In this document: positions 37,101 to 49,100 of the stretch, in pieces
How the letters are laid out: each line of letters opens with the position of its first letter
How positions within the stretch are numbered: the stretch's first letter is position 1
Assembly (NCBI GenBank): GCA_016490735.1
Contig: JAEMWC010000140.1
Span: 920,001-984,000, forward strand
DNA length: 64,000 nt
Direction: 5' to 3'
From: Pachyseris speciosa
Taxonomy: Eukaryota; Cnidaria; Anthozoa; Scleractinia; Pachyseridae
The notes under the pieces: model-generated
What the model saw: the letters and a program-made list of their open reading frames with translations, nothing else
The model's database searches: none
Told to the model about the DNA's origin: nothing
Position numbers and translations under genes: made by a program

Positions 37101-40100
37101 TTTTTATTCTGATTGACAGCTAGCAATTCAACAATGCGATTCTGCTGAACCTGTAATACGGTCTGCTGACGCTGTAAAACCATTGCCTCCCGTTGGAAGT
37201 CGTCACGTGAATTCGGGTGATCTGCTTCATAATCTGCTTCGTTCGCAATATTTCCTGCCACTCGCGGGGCATTCTCGCAAGAACCTTCGAACTCCAATTT
37301 GTAGGGACGCTGAAAAGGTTGAGAAGATGGAGTCACCAATGCTGCTAAAGCTTGACCCTTCCTTGCACTTTTGACCATTTCAGCTTCCAGGTTGAGGCGC
37401 GCCTCTTCTTGGCTCAGACGAAATTTCCTTTCCTCTAAGGCCTGGCGTTTATCAAGCATGACTTTCTCCGCCTCCAACTCCGCTAACCTCGCCGCTTCTT
37501 TCGCCCTCGCGGCCTCGATGGATGCCGCGCGACTACCACGAGAACTCGCGTGACTAGACTGTTTCGAGGTAGATGAACGTGCTTGTAAACCGACATTGCT
37601 AACCGAGTCCTCTGGATTTATACTCGCGACCACTTTAGGTGCAACAGACAAAAGTTTATCTTCGGCAACGGCGATCCAATTGCTCACCTGCTGGCGGAAG
37701 GCGCTAAAATTATACACGTGTTTCGACAGATACTCGTGACATTCCGCGACACCCTTTTCATCTTTAACTTCGCGCCAATAATCATAATGAGCGTTTTTGA
37801 AATTATCGAAAGCCTTGATTGCGTGAACTAGTTTCTCCTTTACAGCCTGAAGATTCCGTTAATCGGAGAGCAAATCTGTGATTTCTCTCACTCTAGCGGA
37901 GACATAAGAGGCGAAACCTGACCTTGCGTCCTTCTTGCCACGAAGCCTTTCCAAATGAACTCCCTCTAAGTCCAAAGTAACATTATGCGTTCTCGTCCGA
38001 GTAGACTTACGCCGCGGGCCAGGAACTGTGGCATTCAAAAGCGGAGCGTCCATGCCGGAACGGCGACACGTACAATTTTCAACGATATAACTGCCGATAA
38101 ACGTTTCCAACTCGACGGAGGTTCACACGTAGAATGTAATTCCATAAACCGTAGGTTGAAACTAAAAGATAAACGAACTAAAGTTACAACATGAATAAAA
38201 AGAATTGCACCAACTGCCAACGAAATACAACTAACAAGAAACGACGATAAAGACTATACTTACATTGTTACGGCTACTAAGAAACTGCGAAACAAACTGC
38301 CTTAGGCGAGATCCTAACTGCGGGAAACTAAAATAAGAAACGTGCGCGTAGCGCGACTGCCAAGAAATGACTCCCCCAAAAAGCAAGAAAACTAAGGCTT
38401 ATAAGGCAAACACTGTAATTACATGCACAAAACGACGAGACTAAAAAAAAGGTGTAAATTGTGATGAACTGTAGAAAAAAGTCGGAACGAAGGTGTGACA
38501 CACAAAACAATAAAACACTAACGAGCAGGCTACAGACTAGAAAACAAATTAGCGCCCAGGGATCTTACAGGTACTCTTTGCAGTAGTAAATTAGCATTTA
38601 GTTCAGTGGCAGGGGTAATTTTGGTCCAAAGCATTTTTTGGGAAACCTTTTCAACTTTGGTCCCCAGGAATATGGACTTCAGCCTATTAAAGGAGACCTT
38701 GTTGTGATGTCAAAATCTTCTGCTGGTTTAGCCGCCAACACAGGTAAGCTAGTCATGTTATGGCAACTCTAACAAAAACCCATCAAAGGGAATTAGCTGA
38801 GAATGGACACTGTGCCCTGGCCTGGTTATGTTTGGGAAGCACATGTGTCAAACTGTTTTACTTCCTAAAGAGGTAGTTTTATTGTCAAGTTAAACCAAGT
38901 TTGAACTCACTGGAAAAATGCATCAGAAGTGCTTTTCTGAAACAAAAATGTACCTGGGCGTTTATTTGGAATTTTGAGGTGTGTAACATTGTAGAAATAG
39001 TCAAAATATTGTATCTTTGTCAATTTGGTTTCATTAATCATTGTTTAACTCCACTATTTTATTTCCCAAATTCTTGTTGGTGGCATATTTTGTATCAGGT
39101 TAGGATAATTCCAATTGCAGAGTCGTCTTGGAATGGTTTCAAGCAAAACATGTACATTATATAAGTTACAGTGTACATTTATATAGTGTGCATTACTTTT
39201 CTTTTTACTTTTTATTCTGTGACAAAATAGTCGCAGCGGCCATGCAAGTAGAACCACTGTGTGAGCGTTTCTGTTATGCTACTGTACATGTAAATTGCTT
39301 TAAGCTCCAGAAACCAGGCTTTTTAATCCTTTGGTCCTTTTGGCACGGTCAGCTTTAAATTGCACCTACAATGTAAAATAAATTTTTTTGCTAAATTAAA
39401 TCTTTGCACCTGTCCCAATAACATTTCCTCTTTTTTTGTCCAGTTTTCGACTTTATATGGCCTTCAAAACGCACAAAACCCGAAGCATCATTTGGTGCAC
39501 TACCGAATCAGAAGGGCTTGGGTCTGTTCTCAATTTGATATCACAAACTCCTTTGCTGTTTACAAAGACTTTCCGTGGTGTAAGTCAGCTTATGACGTCA
39601 AATCGAGAATAGACCCAAGCCCCTCACTAGCTTGGTCATGGGACAGATGATGGCCAGATTTTGTAACTTTTACAACTTATGAAAAGTCAAGATAACTTGT
39701 CAGAAAAAGGTGCAATGCATTTCAAACAGGTGCGGAGATTTATTTTAGCGAAAATATGTTTTTGAGTTTACATGTAGGTGCACTTTCACCAAACAAGCTG
39801 AAGGACAGCTTTATTTCATAGACACATCAAAGATGGAAGATTTTGTGGAATTCATCTCTGAGCCCAGCCGTGCCTCAGTGACTGTTCTTACCGAGGAACA
39901 CATCAAAAGCGGACAGTACACTATCCATGACGTTGTGCTTCCTCTTCCTGGATACGATGTCGTTTACCCTGAAAACGACATGAAAGATCGCTACAGGCAA
40001 ATTATGGCCGACGATGGACTCGATATCGACAACATGCGGAGGAAAGTAAAGGATTATGCTCTGTCCGGTGCTTATCGGTAAGTTCAGCATTAGCATACAA

Positions 40101-43100
40101 TTACACTGTAGGTGGCCGTCCACACAACCAGTAGGGTCGATCTGAGACCAATCTGCACACGTTGTTACCCAATTGTAAACGCTTTGAAAAGGTCCGATGG
40201 ATGGGCCGGGGTTGGCATGAGAATCCGAAGTTGGGTCTGAGTTAATGCAGACTTTTCACTCTCCACTAAAGTATATATCATGGAGGGCTTCTTGGGAGTT
40301 CTTTTTGCTCGTCGAAAAAAAGATTGGGTGATCGATATCAAATCGGAGCGAAAACGGAAATTATTCGATGATTCATTTAATGTAACGACTCTTCGAAAGT
40401 AACAATCGCAAGCATATTTTTTCTGTTGCCAAGAATGAGTGTTCACGAAAGTAAAGATCGCAGAAAAGTAAGAAAACGAAAGCCATCTGAATCATTATCA
40501 TAAATAAGTAAGTTCGCCTGTCCGCTCCATTGCGGGGCGTGCGCCACAAAAGTCCTAAGGACCGTTGGCTTTAGTAACCATGACGTGTTTTGCGAGAATG
40601 GATGGTCAGCCCATTGCCCAGGCTCCACTCAACCCTGAGATATGTTGAAGGCCATTTAAAGTGCACATGAATCGAAAATTAACTACCAACTTTTTTACGT
40701 TTTTAGATAGTTTATAATCCTCAGATTTCATATTCAGTCGTTTCCCTCCTTATCGTGACAAGGTTTCACCATTTTTAGGGGCTCCAAAATTCCCGCTGTG
40801 GCCTGAAATTTGAGACATTTCGCGCGCGGCCAAAAAGTCTCTGTGACGTCATTCGTGTGTAATGTTCAAACGTGAAACATGGCTGAGAAGGCGAAAAAAG
40901 CTTAAACCCGGAAAGTTTTGCACAGTTGGCAGCTACGGTAGTGAATCTCGGTAGTTCTCCGACACTTTTATTCCATGGAATTCACAAAAGCAGAGTGACG
41001 CACTCGATTGAGTAGACACGAATGACGTCACGCATATTTACCAGACCCCAGATTCTTGTCTAGAATTTTAGTGAGAAAGGCCTAACTTTCGCCGCATTTT
41101 AAAATAAGTTCCTGCTATTTTTAGTAAATTATTTTCCCCTCAAAATGATTCTTATAACACCAATTTTCATACTGGAGAAAAAAACTGGCTTGGAAATTTC
41201 GATTCATGTGCACTTTAACCATAACAGTATAACTGCGTTCCCGGGCAAACCAGGGTCTTAAGGCCGCGCAGGACTCTTAATCTCATTACGTATGTATTTA
41301 TTTAAAGACGAACCGTGCGAGTGATTCTGACGATGCATGGAATATTCATGAGGAGAGTTTTTACATTCTACATTTATTCAATTAATTGTGTGCTACTTGT
41401 TGCACGTGTGATTCAAATCTCGAAGTGTGAACTTCTTGCACATTATTGAATATTTTAGCGGACTCGTTCGAACTTCGAAGACCTAAAATACTGCAATTTT
41501 GTGTCCAAATTTTCATCACGGATATACCGGCCAGAGCAACACTCAGGGTCTTTAAATAATTGAGGAGAAAGTGCCGCCTTTGTAATTAAGTCTGCAAACG
41601 GTTAGCCTTTCTAGTCTTCTCGGTTAAGGACGAAAAACCGTATGCCCCATCTCACAGCTCTCTCTCTGATCTGCTCTAGTGGTAAGTTAAAGAACCCATG
41701 CCACTGTTCGAAAAGAGAAGGGGACGTAGACCCCAGTGGTATGGTCAACCTTCATGGGCTGTGGGAATGGGTAGGGAGGGCACCTTGCATGAGACCTAGG
41801 ACTCCTGTTCGTGTCTACCCCTACTGGGTAGGCCTGTACCCAGTAAAAGCTGAAAAACAAAGACCTTCAGGAACTAATAAACCAGTGAGTGAAACGAAGT
41901 ATGTTATACTGTGATGTGACAGAAGAAAAATTGCAAAAACAAACTTCACAAAGAAGTTCAGACGCTTCAAAGTCTAAGTTTCACAGTTTTACTCCTATGG
42001 AAGCAAATAACTTTCAGCGAGTCTTGAAATTCAGACATCTGCTTCTGTCATCTCACAGAAGAGGTTATCCTTTAATAATCACTAAAACTGTAGATGAATA
42101 TGTGAATGAATAATGATTTTCATATATTCATTATCACGTATCGCTAAAAATATTTACCTTAATGCGCTTCTCAATCAGAAAACTCGGACACAAACATTAC
42201 TTTTTTCATTTCTGACTTTAGCAGCCTAAAATATCGCCATCTATCGTGATTCGCTTATAAAAGGACAATCATGATGTACGGTAATTCCATCATCCACCAA
42301 GATCCCTGTAAAATTTCAGCGGAATCGACCCTCAAATTTCCGAGATTTGAAGCTTGAAAATGAAACATCTACCCCAAAAATTTAGCTTATGAATTTATTT
42401 ATAGGCAAGTGTCCTGCGCGACCTTAAAACAATAGTAAGTGACGTTATAATAAGTATCTTTATCGGTAAGATCACGTCTACATTGCGCGTGATAATGCAA
42501 GAAATATCAAGTCTAGTTGACTAAAAGGCGATTTATTACTGATAGACAAACGAATAGACTTCATGCATGTTGAAGAAAGATTTCATTTTATTTCTTCGAA
42601 ATACATATTCGAAATTTTTACCGTAATGACCTTTAAACCTACCCTGGCCCCAGAGGCCCGTTGGAGAAAATAATAAATATCCCTGAAAAACCAATATAGA
42701 AGGCGAGAGACGCTATGGCACCGAGGGTACTTTAAACCCCGATTCCACACATAGTACGCTTGGGCTGCCTGTGGAGCGGACAGTGTGTTTGAAAGTTCAA
42801 AGAGTTAACCACCAATCACGCCACCACGCATCGATTGGAACACCGTCGCACCTCTTAAATCTCGTAGAATCCGCGTGCTCACCTCAAGGTGGTTGTATTT
42901 ACAGGAGAACATGGCGACAGAGATTGCTTGAAAAGGAAGAGTTGTCTGTGGAGGGTAGTTCATGTCGCCTGAATTAACTGAGTTCCCCTTTTATTTCTGT
43001 AACTGATATAATTGTTTTTGTCTTGGAATATTTCTGATAAAGATCAATTTAGAAAAACATTTCAAAAGGAAAATTAACGATAAAAACGTTACATGACGTT

Positions 43101-46100
43101 TCGACGACCTCATATCATCATTGTCGAATGTGGATACATTAACTTAATTGACACTACATATATACAGAAATAGGTGTGTATGTGAATGATAAGAATGTGA
43201 ATAATGAGATAATATCGCGAGAGTCCAGTGTTCACACAAAGAGTTGGAATATTTGCTTATCTATGATGTATGTGTTACTACAGCCTAGCAATGAATGTTG
43301 TTCGATGATTTGTGAAGATACCATTACGGTGTCCCTACGCACATAAGGCCCTTCACAGGCACGCAAGCCAAATAAGTGCTTCACAGACCAAAATAAAATA
43401 ATCATTTAACCGCAAAAGCTTTTTTATTCCTGTTTTAGAAACCTAACCAAGTAACAAATTTCTCTATACGATCAAACTCAAGAGGTACATAAGAGAAGCC
43501 ACATTCAAGATTTGCCACATTCAAGCAAAATAACCCTAAACTGGCGCATTACTGAGCTCTTAAATCACGTCTCAGTTTTCGTTCACAATGCTGACCTCAA
43601 TGCAATTCAAGCCGATTTTCTCGTTGCTAGCATGAGCATAAATTTCCAAAAACAAACCATTGTGAGGATTCAGCTTATGTTGGAAAATCATCTCCCTGCT
43701 GAAACCGCCGTCCAGCGAAACGTAACAACTTCCCCAGCGGTCATACAGGCTCAGCGTGGCCTCGATCTTTCCCGTGTAGTACGTCTCGGAAGGTTTCGGC
43801 AAATTCGAATCTTGTCGATTATCTGCGATTATTTTTCCGCTGCTTCCTTCAATGCCCAGACACGGAGCGCTGGTTTGGTAATTATTCTTGTCGCGAATAT
43901 GTGCGCCAATAAAGAACTGGCCATCAGAGATGACATAAGACGGATCACTTTCTCCCTGACCGATGGCTATGTCAGTTCCGATTCAAGCCGACTTTTTCGT
44001 TGCTTTCATCAGCATAAACTGCCAAAAACAAACCATTGTGAGGATTCAGCTTATGCTGGAAAATCATCTCCCTGCTGAAACCGCCGTCCAGCGAAACGAA
44101 ACAGGTTCCCCAGCGGTCAGACAGGCTCAGCGTAGCCTCGATCCTTCCCGGGTAGTAAGCTTCGGAAGGTTTCCGCAAACCCGAGTCTTGCCGACCATCT
44201 GCGATTAATTTCCCGCTACCTCCTTCAATGCCCACACAGGGAGCAAATGTGTTATAATTGTTCTTGTCGTGAATTCTCGCGCCAATAAAGAACTGGTCAT
44301 CAGAGATGACATAAGACGGATCACTTTTTCCCTGACCGATGGCTATGTCAGTTCCGATCATCATCTTAACAACAAGCTTAGCTTCGGCATCAGCGCTTCC
44401 TGGTGGAATGAGCGGGATCTTCATTAGACGGGCGGAGTTTTGTGGTGCGCTCAGGAAGGTCAGTTTTGTCTCGGTGAGGGAATGATGATGGTGGATAAAA
44501 CTAGCTTCCTTGACCAACTTGATGGGTGTAAACAGTTGCTAATAAGGAATCTGCCCCTGCAATTATTAACAGTCAAAGTTCCATTCAGTATACTAAAAGT
44601 TGCATGCCTATGCGTAAAGATCTCAGTTTTCATCCGGCACACAAAAACAGGAATTTTTGTATAATTTTCAAAACTTTGTCATTACAGTCTCCATGCCTCT
44701 ACTAGATCTTGCTTCTTCGCTCGAATGTAACTATTTACAGTTTTTTAAGATTCTGTTGTGTTTTTCTCTTAAAATTCGGTGTTCGGAGTTTGTCTCAGAT
44801 CAACTCTTTGGAATTGGAAAGCTCCTGTCGATATTCTGCTTTAACTCTTATAAGTGACTGCTCTTACATATGACTGCTATAGAACCAAGAGATCCTAAGA
44901 TAAGGCCATAAGGAGACGTTGGTACTTTAGAAACACGAACTTTGAAGTCACGCTATGGAGAGTAGTGATGCTATGCTCATTTTAGCATGCGGTGATTAAT
45001 TTCATATTGAGAGATCAAGACAATAGCTAAAACTACGACATCTTTCTGACAAAAAATACGACAGGTGATTTGTCGCTTTGAGGGAGAGTTTTGGAAGATG
45101 CTTAAAATGTAAGGTTTCTTTATGGTAGTGCCGTATTTTATCCGGCTGATAACCCGCTTAAAAGGGAAAGATTCCGTTCTGAAAGGCTAATAAATGCGAC
45201 CATATTGTACCACTCTTGTTCCAAATTTTGCTGCGTTTAGTTTGCATTTAAATTTTCCCTTTTGTCACGTTCAGATCTGTTGGCGTTTTGGCTGCAATGC
45301 GGTAGTGATCGCTTACCTTGGAATCAGCTGAAGTGTTGTGAACCGTCGTCAACGCAGTGAAAACAGTGATCAACAGCACTGTTGAGATGTATCTCCGAAA
45401 AGCTACCAGAAAAGGAGCAGTCGAGCAATGGAAGTGAGCGTTCAGGAATCTTGAGTGTCAATTCTTTGATATGGATACTTGGTGCTGATTGACTCGTTGG
45501 TGGGGAACATTTTGTTTCTCACTTTTAGTTGATGTCCATCAACGTCTGTCTTTTTCCCGGGGCTCACTCCTCAGTTATTACCACAGCTGGCTCCCAGGAC
45601 GATGCCTGCTCATTTCTTTGTCTTTTTACCTCAATTGGTCGTGTCCCTCCCATCCATCAAATATCTAATGATGAATATTTCACCTTAAGCCAAGAAGAAG
45701 TTAAAAACTAACGTATTCATGAAGCAAACAGTATCTTTAAAGGGCCGCTGTCTGGATTGGTTTTGTTCATTGTCTTCAAATCATTACTCCACACCTCTAC
45801 TGAAACAAAAAGCTACAAAAAAAATGTGTCTGGAAAAGTAAGGGGAAATACGAGAGAAAATTCAGCAGCGATGCGAGCTATTTTTATTTTTGGTGCTTAC
45901 TCCAACGCAGTGTCTCGGAGCTTGAAAGGTCATTCGTACCTTTTCAGAGGGTTTTGTAACCACGACGGACCTGTTTGCGAGAATGGATGGTTAGCCTAAT
46001 GGGCCCTTTACAGGATGTCAGTTACGTGGTACATAAACGCCATGCTGGGACGCAAACAAACCACTGGGACTAGACAAACAAAGAGCTTACATCGTGGTAA

Positions 46101-49100
46101 TTTTCTTTGTTTGTCTTGTCCCAGTGGGTTGCTTGCGTCCCAGCATGGCGTTTATGTACCACGTGACTGACATCCTGCAAAGGGCCCATTGCCCAACCTC
46201 CGCCCAACCCTGCATGAGATATGCTGAAACCCATTAAACCAGTAACAAAGTTCCCTGCTCTTTGCGACGAGGATGTTGGCAATTTTATGTCCGTCAAGTT
46301 TTAAATGCGGAGTTGAAGGACAGAAGGCCAACGGGGAAGGCTATTTTGCGACTCTGCGAGCCGGAGCCTTGAGCCTCGAGCCTTGAGCCTCCAGCCTCCT
46401 TTTGCAAGCCTCAAAAGATTTCTGCCAAAAAATCCAAGAAAGGGCGTTATGTCTTTATTTGGTATTTATTACATGCGGTCTTCATTTCATGGCCTACCGA
46501 CATGGCCCTTCAAAACTTCTTGAGTAAACGTGCACCCTTTTCATTGCTCTATTTTCAGTCCTGTTTTCGTCGTGCTGACTTCACAGTAACTTCTAAAACG
46601 CTGTGCGATGTTAAGCTTCATGACAGTAAAATCAGGCTCTGCTTCCAAAAAGTCTGCCAAACTATCCAAATTGTTTCCCTTAAAGTGAAAAGACCCTCAT
46701 CACTGCCTTTTTTCAAAGAGCAGAAAATTTTCTCGCCGGTTCGCCTTTGTTTTGGAAGCCATCTTGGGCTGAAAACCTGAGGGGATGGACGCTGAAAGGC
46801 TGTACTGCGGACCCCTAATTTTTCGAATAATTATTGCTGGCTGTATCATGAGCTCAATTTTGTTTGTCCTGTGTCTAACTACCAAGCTATTATATATATT
46901 TATTGACAAGCATATTCCTTCTTATTTGTATTTATTGCATTGATTTACTGCCTCAGGGAAAGATTTCTCTAGCATATATTGCTTAAATACTGTGCAAATT
47001 GATCAGTCAGATAGCGACTCCATCACGCCCTGATGACCGCAAGCTAGCAATTGTCCATGTGCTTTACCTAAAAGAAAAAAGGCTAAAATGTGTAGACAAA
47101 GGAAATAATAATAAGTATTTATTTAAAAAAAGAAAAAGAAAAAAGGCTCCCAAAAAGAGGCTCGCGGCTCGCGGCTCGAGGCTCCGGCTCGCAGACTCCC
47201 ACAGTAGTTACACTCAATTCCAACGACCTTAAGCAAGTTTTTCCCAAACGACGTGGTCATCGGGTGAGCTGAAAGAACCTTCCGCTCAGCAGTCTGGCTC
47301 TCTATCAACTGAGCAACCCGGATGGCGGACAACATCTTTATGGTGAATTTGTTTAATCCCGTGGACTTGCATTCTAGTCCACTGCGCGATTACCCCAGCC
47401 TTCCACATCGTTTGCCAGTACACTATCATAAAACGTGTTGGAGAAGGACAGTGTGACGTCTTTTTCCTTATAAGGCAACTGGAAAGAACCAGTGTAAAGA
47501 ACCACCGACTTGTTATCCCACGGGCCGACAGTGTGTTTGAAAAGAGTTAACCAAGAATCACACAACTATGTACTCATTGTAAGAGCCGTAGCTTGGAACA
47601 CAGTTGCACCTTTTAACTCCTCTAGAGGCCGCGCGCCCAACTCAAGGTGATTGTATTTACAGGAGAACGTGGCGACAGAGATTGTTCTTCTCCTATTGTG
47701 TTTAATGGAGTTATGTTGTCTGTCGAGGGTAGTTCGTGTCACCTGAATTAACTGAGTTAGTCTTCTCGTATTTCTGTAACTGATATAATTGTTTTTGTCT
47801 TAGAATATTACTTATCTATGTTGTATGTATTACTACAGCCATAGCTGTAATGACATGTGAAGATACCATCATGTTCCTTTCCATATAATGCTCTTCATTG
47901 GCAGACAGACCAAATACGTGCTAAACAAGTCAAACCAAGATAAAATAATCATTTAACCCCAAAAGCATTTATAAACCTAACAAAATAACAAATTTCTCTA
48001 TACGGTCAAACTCAAAGGTACATAAGCCACAATCAAGGTTTGCATGGAGACAACATTAATACCGGTTAACATACGTTAAGTGTTAAAAAAAAGAGCATTC
48101 TTCAGCAAAATAACTTTAAAATGCCGCAATACTGAGCTCTTAAATCACATTTCAGTTTTCGTTGACAATGCTGACTTCGATGTACTTCAAGCCGACTTTC
48201 TCGTTGCTAGCATCAGCATAAATCTCCAAAAACAAACCATTGCGAGGATTCAGCTTATGCTGGAAAATCATCTCCTTGCTGAAACCGCCGTCCAGCGAAA
48301 CGAAACAGGTTCCCCAGCGGTCAGACAGGCTCAGCGTGGTCTCGAACCTTCCCGGGTAGTAAGCTTCGGAAGGTTTCGGCAAATTCGAATCATATCGACG
48401 ATCACCGCTTATTTTTCCGCTGCTTCCTTCGACGCCCAGACATGGAGCGCCGGTTTGGTAATTGTTCTTGTCGCGAATATGCGCGCCAATAAAGAACTGG
48501 CCATCAGAGATGACATAAGACGGATCACTTTCTCCCTGACCGATGGCTATGTCAGTTCCGATCATCACCTTAACAACAAGCTTAGCTTCGGCATCAACGG
48601 TTCCTGGTGGAATGAGCGGGATCTTCATCAGACGGGCGTAGTTTTGTGGTGCGCTGTGGAAAGTGAGTTTTGTGGCGGTGAGGGAATGATGATGGTGGAT
48701 AAAACTAGCTTCCTTGACCAACTTGATGGGTGTGAACAGTTGGTAATAAGGGATCGGATCCTGCAATCATGGAAACATAAATTCATGTCGGGATAACCTT
48801 TTTCACATGCTCTTAAACAGATTCACTGACGAAAAAAGAGCTCTTTGCAAAACAAATGTCGTTTCGCCATCTGGTAAAGACGTGCAAAGCTGCATGCCTC
48901 TTCGTAAAGAACGAAATATTCGCCTTCCTGATAAGGTTTTTAATTGAGTATCTCAAAAAACATTAACCGATGAACCTTGTATCACTGAAAATGATATAAA
49001 GAAACATTCATGTAAATGAATTCCACTGAAAATGCCATTCATTAGGTGGTAAAAGATCTCAGTTTACATCGCACACAAATAGTAATTGTTATTAATTGTA

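Larger units (their letters stand above)
31322..38569 (-). mobile_element. BEL/Pao LTR retrotransposon, nearly complete, with 5-bp target duplication
   Basis: A 7.2-kb element on the minus strand lies inside PUS7 intron 3. Two LTRs of 482 and 484 bp (31322-31803 and 38086-38569) differ at only about seven positions. The host sequence GGTAC is duplicated outside both ends (31317-31321 and 38570-38574). Gag, aspartic protease, reverse transcriptase, RNase H and integrase follow in the canonical order. At least three frame breaks (near 37858, 35100-35170 and 33420-33430) interrupt the polyprotein, so the copy is unlikely to be autonomous. Near-identical LTRs indicate recent insertion. Confidence 0.92.

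Noticed and set aside
41640..41880. Coding gene suggested by the frame 41642-41914
   Set aside because: The stretch looks like a repeat's untranslated 3' region inside a TTAA-flanked element, with no protein motif.
43512..44078. 188-residue plus-strand frame overlapping copies A and B
   Set aside because: It is the reverse-strand shadow of the conserved family; the same shadow recurs at copies C and E, and conservation follows the minus-strand frame.
47215..47345. Minus-strand tRNA-like head (TTGCTCAGTTGATAGAGAGC)
   Set aside because: It has an A box only. It may be an old SINE, but without a B box or a tail it was not called.
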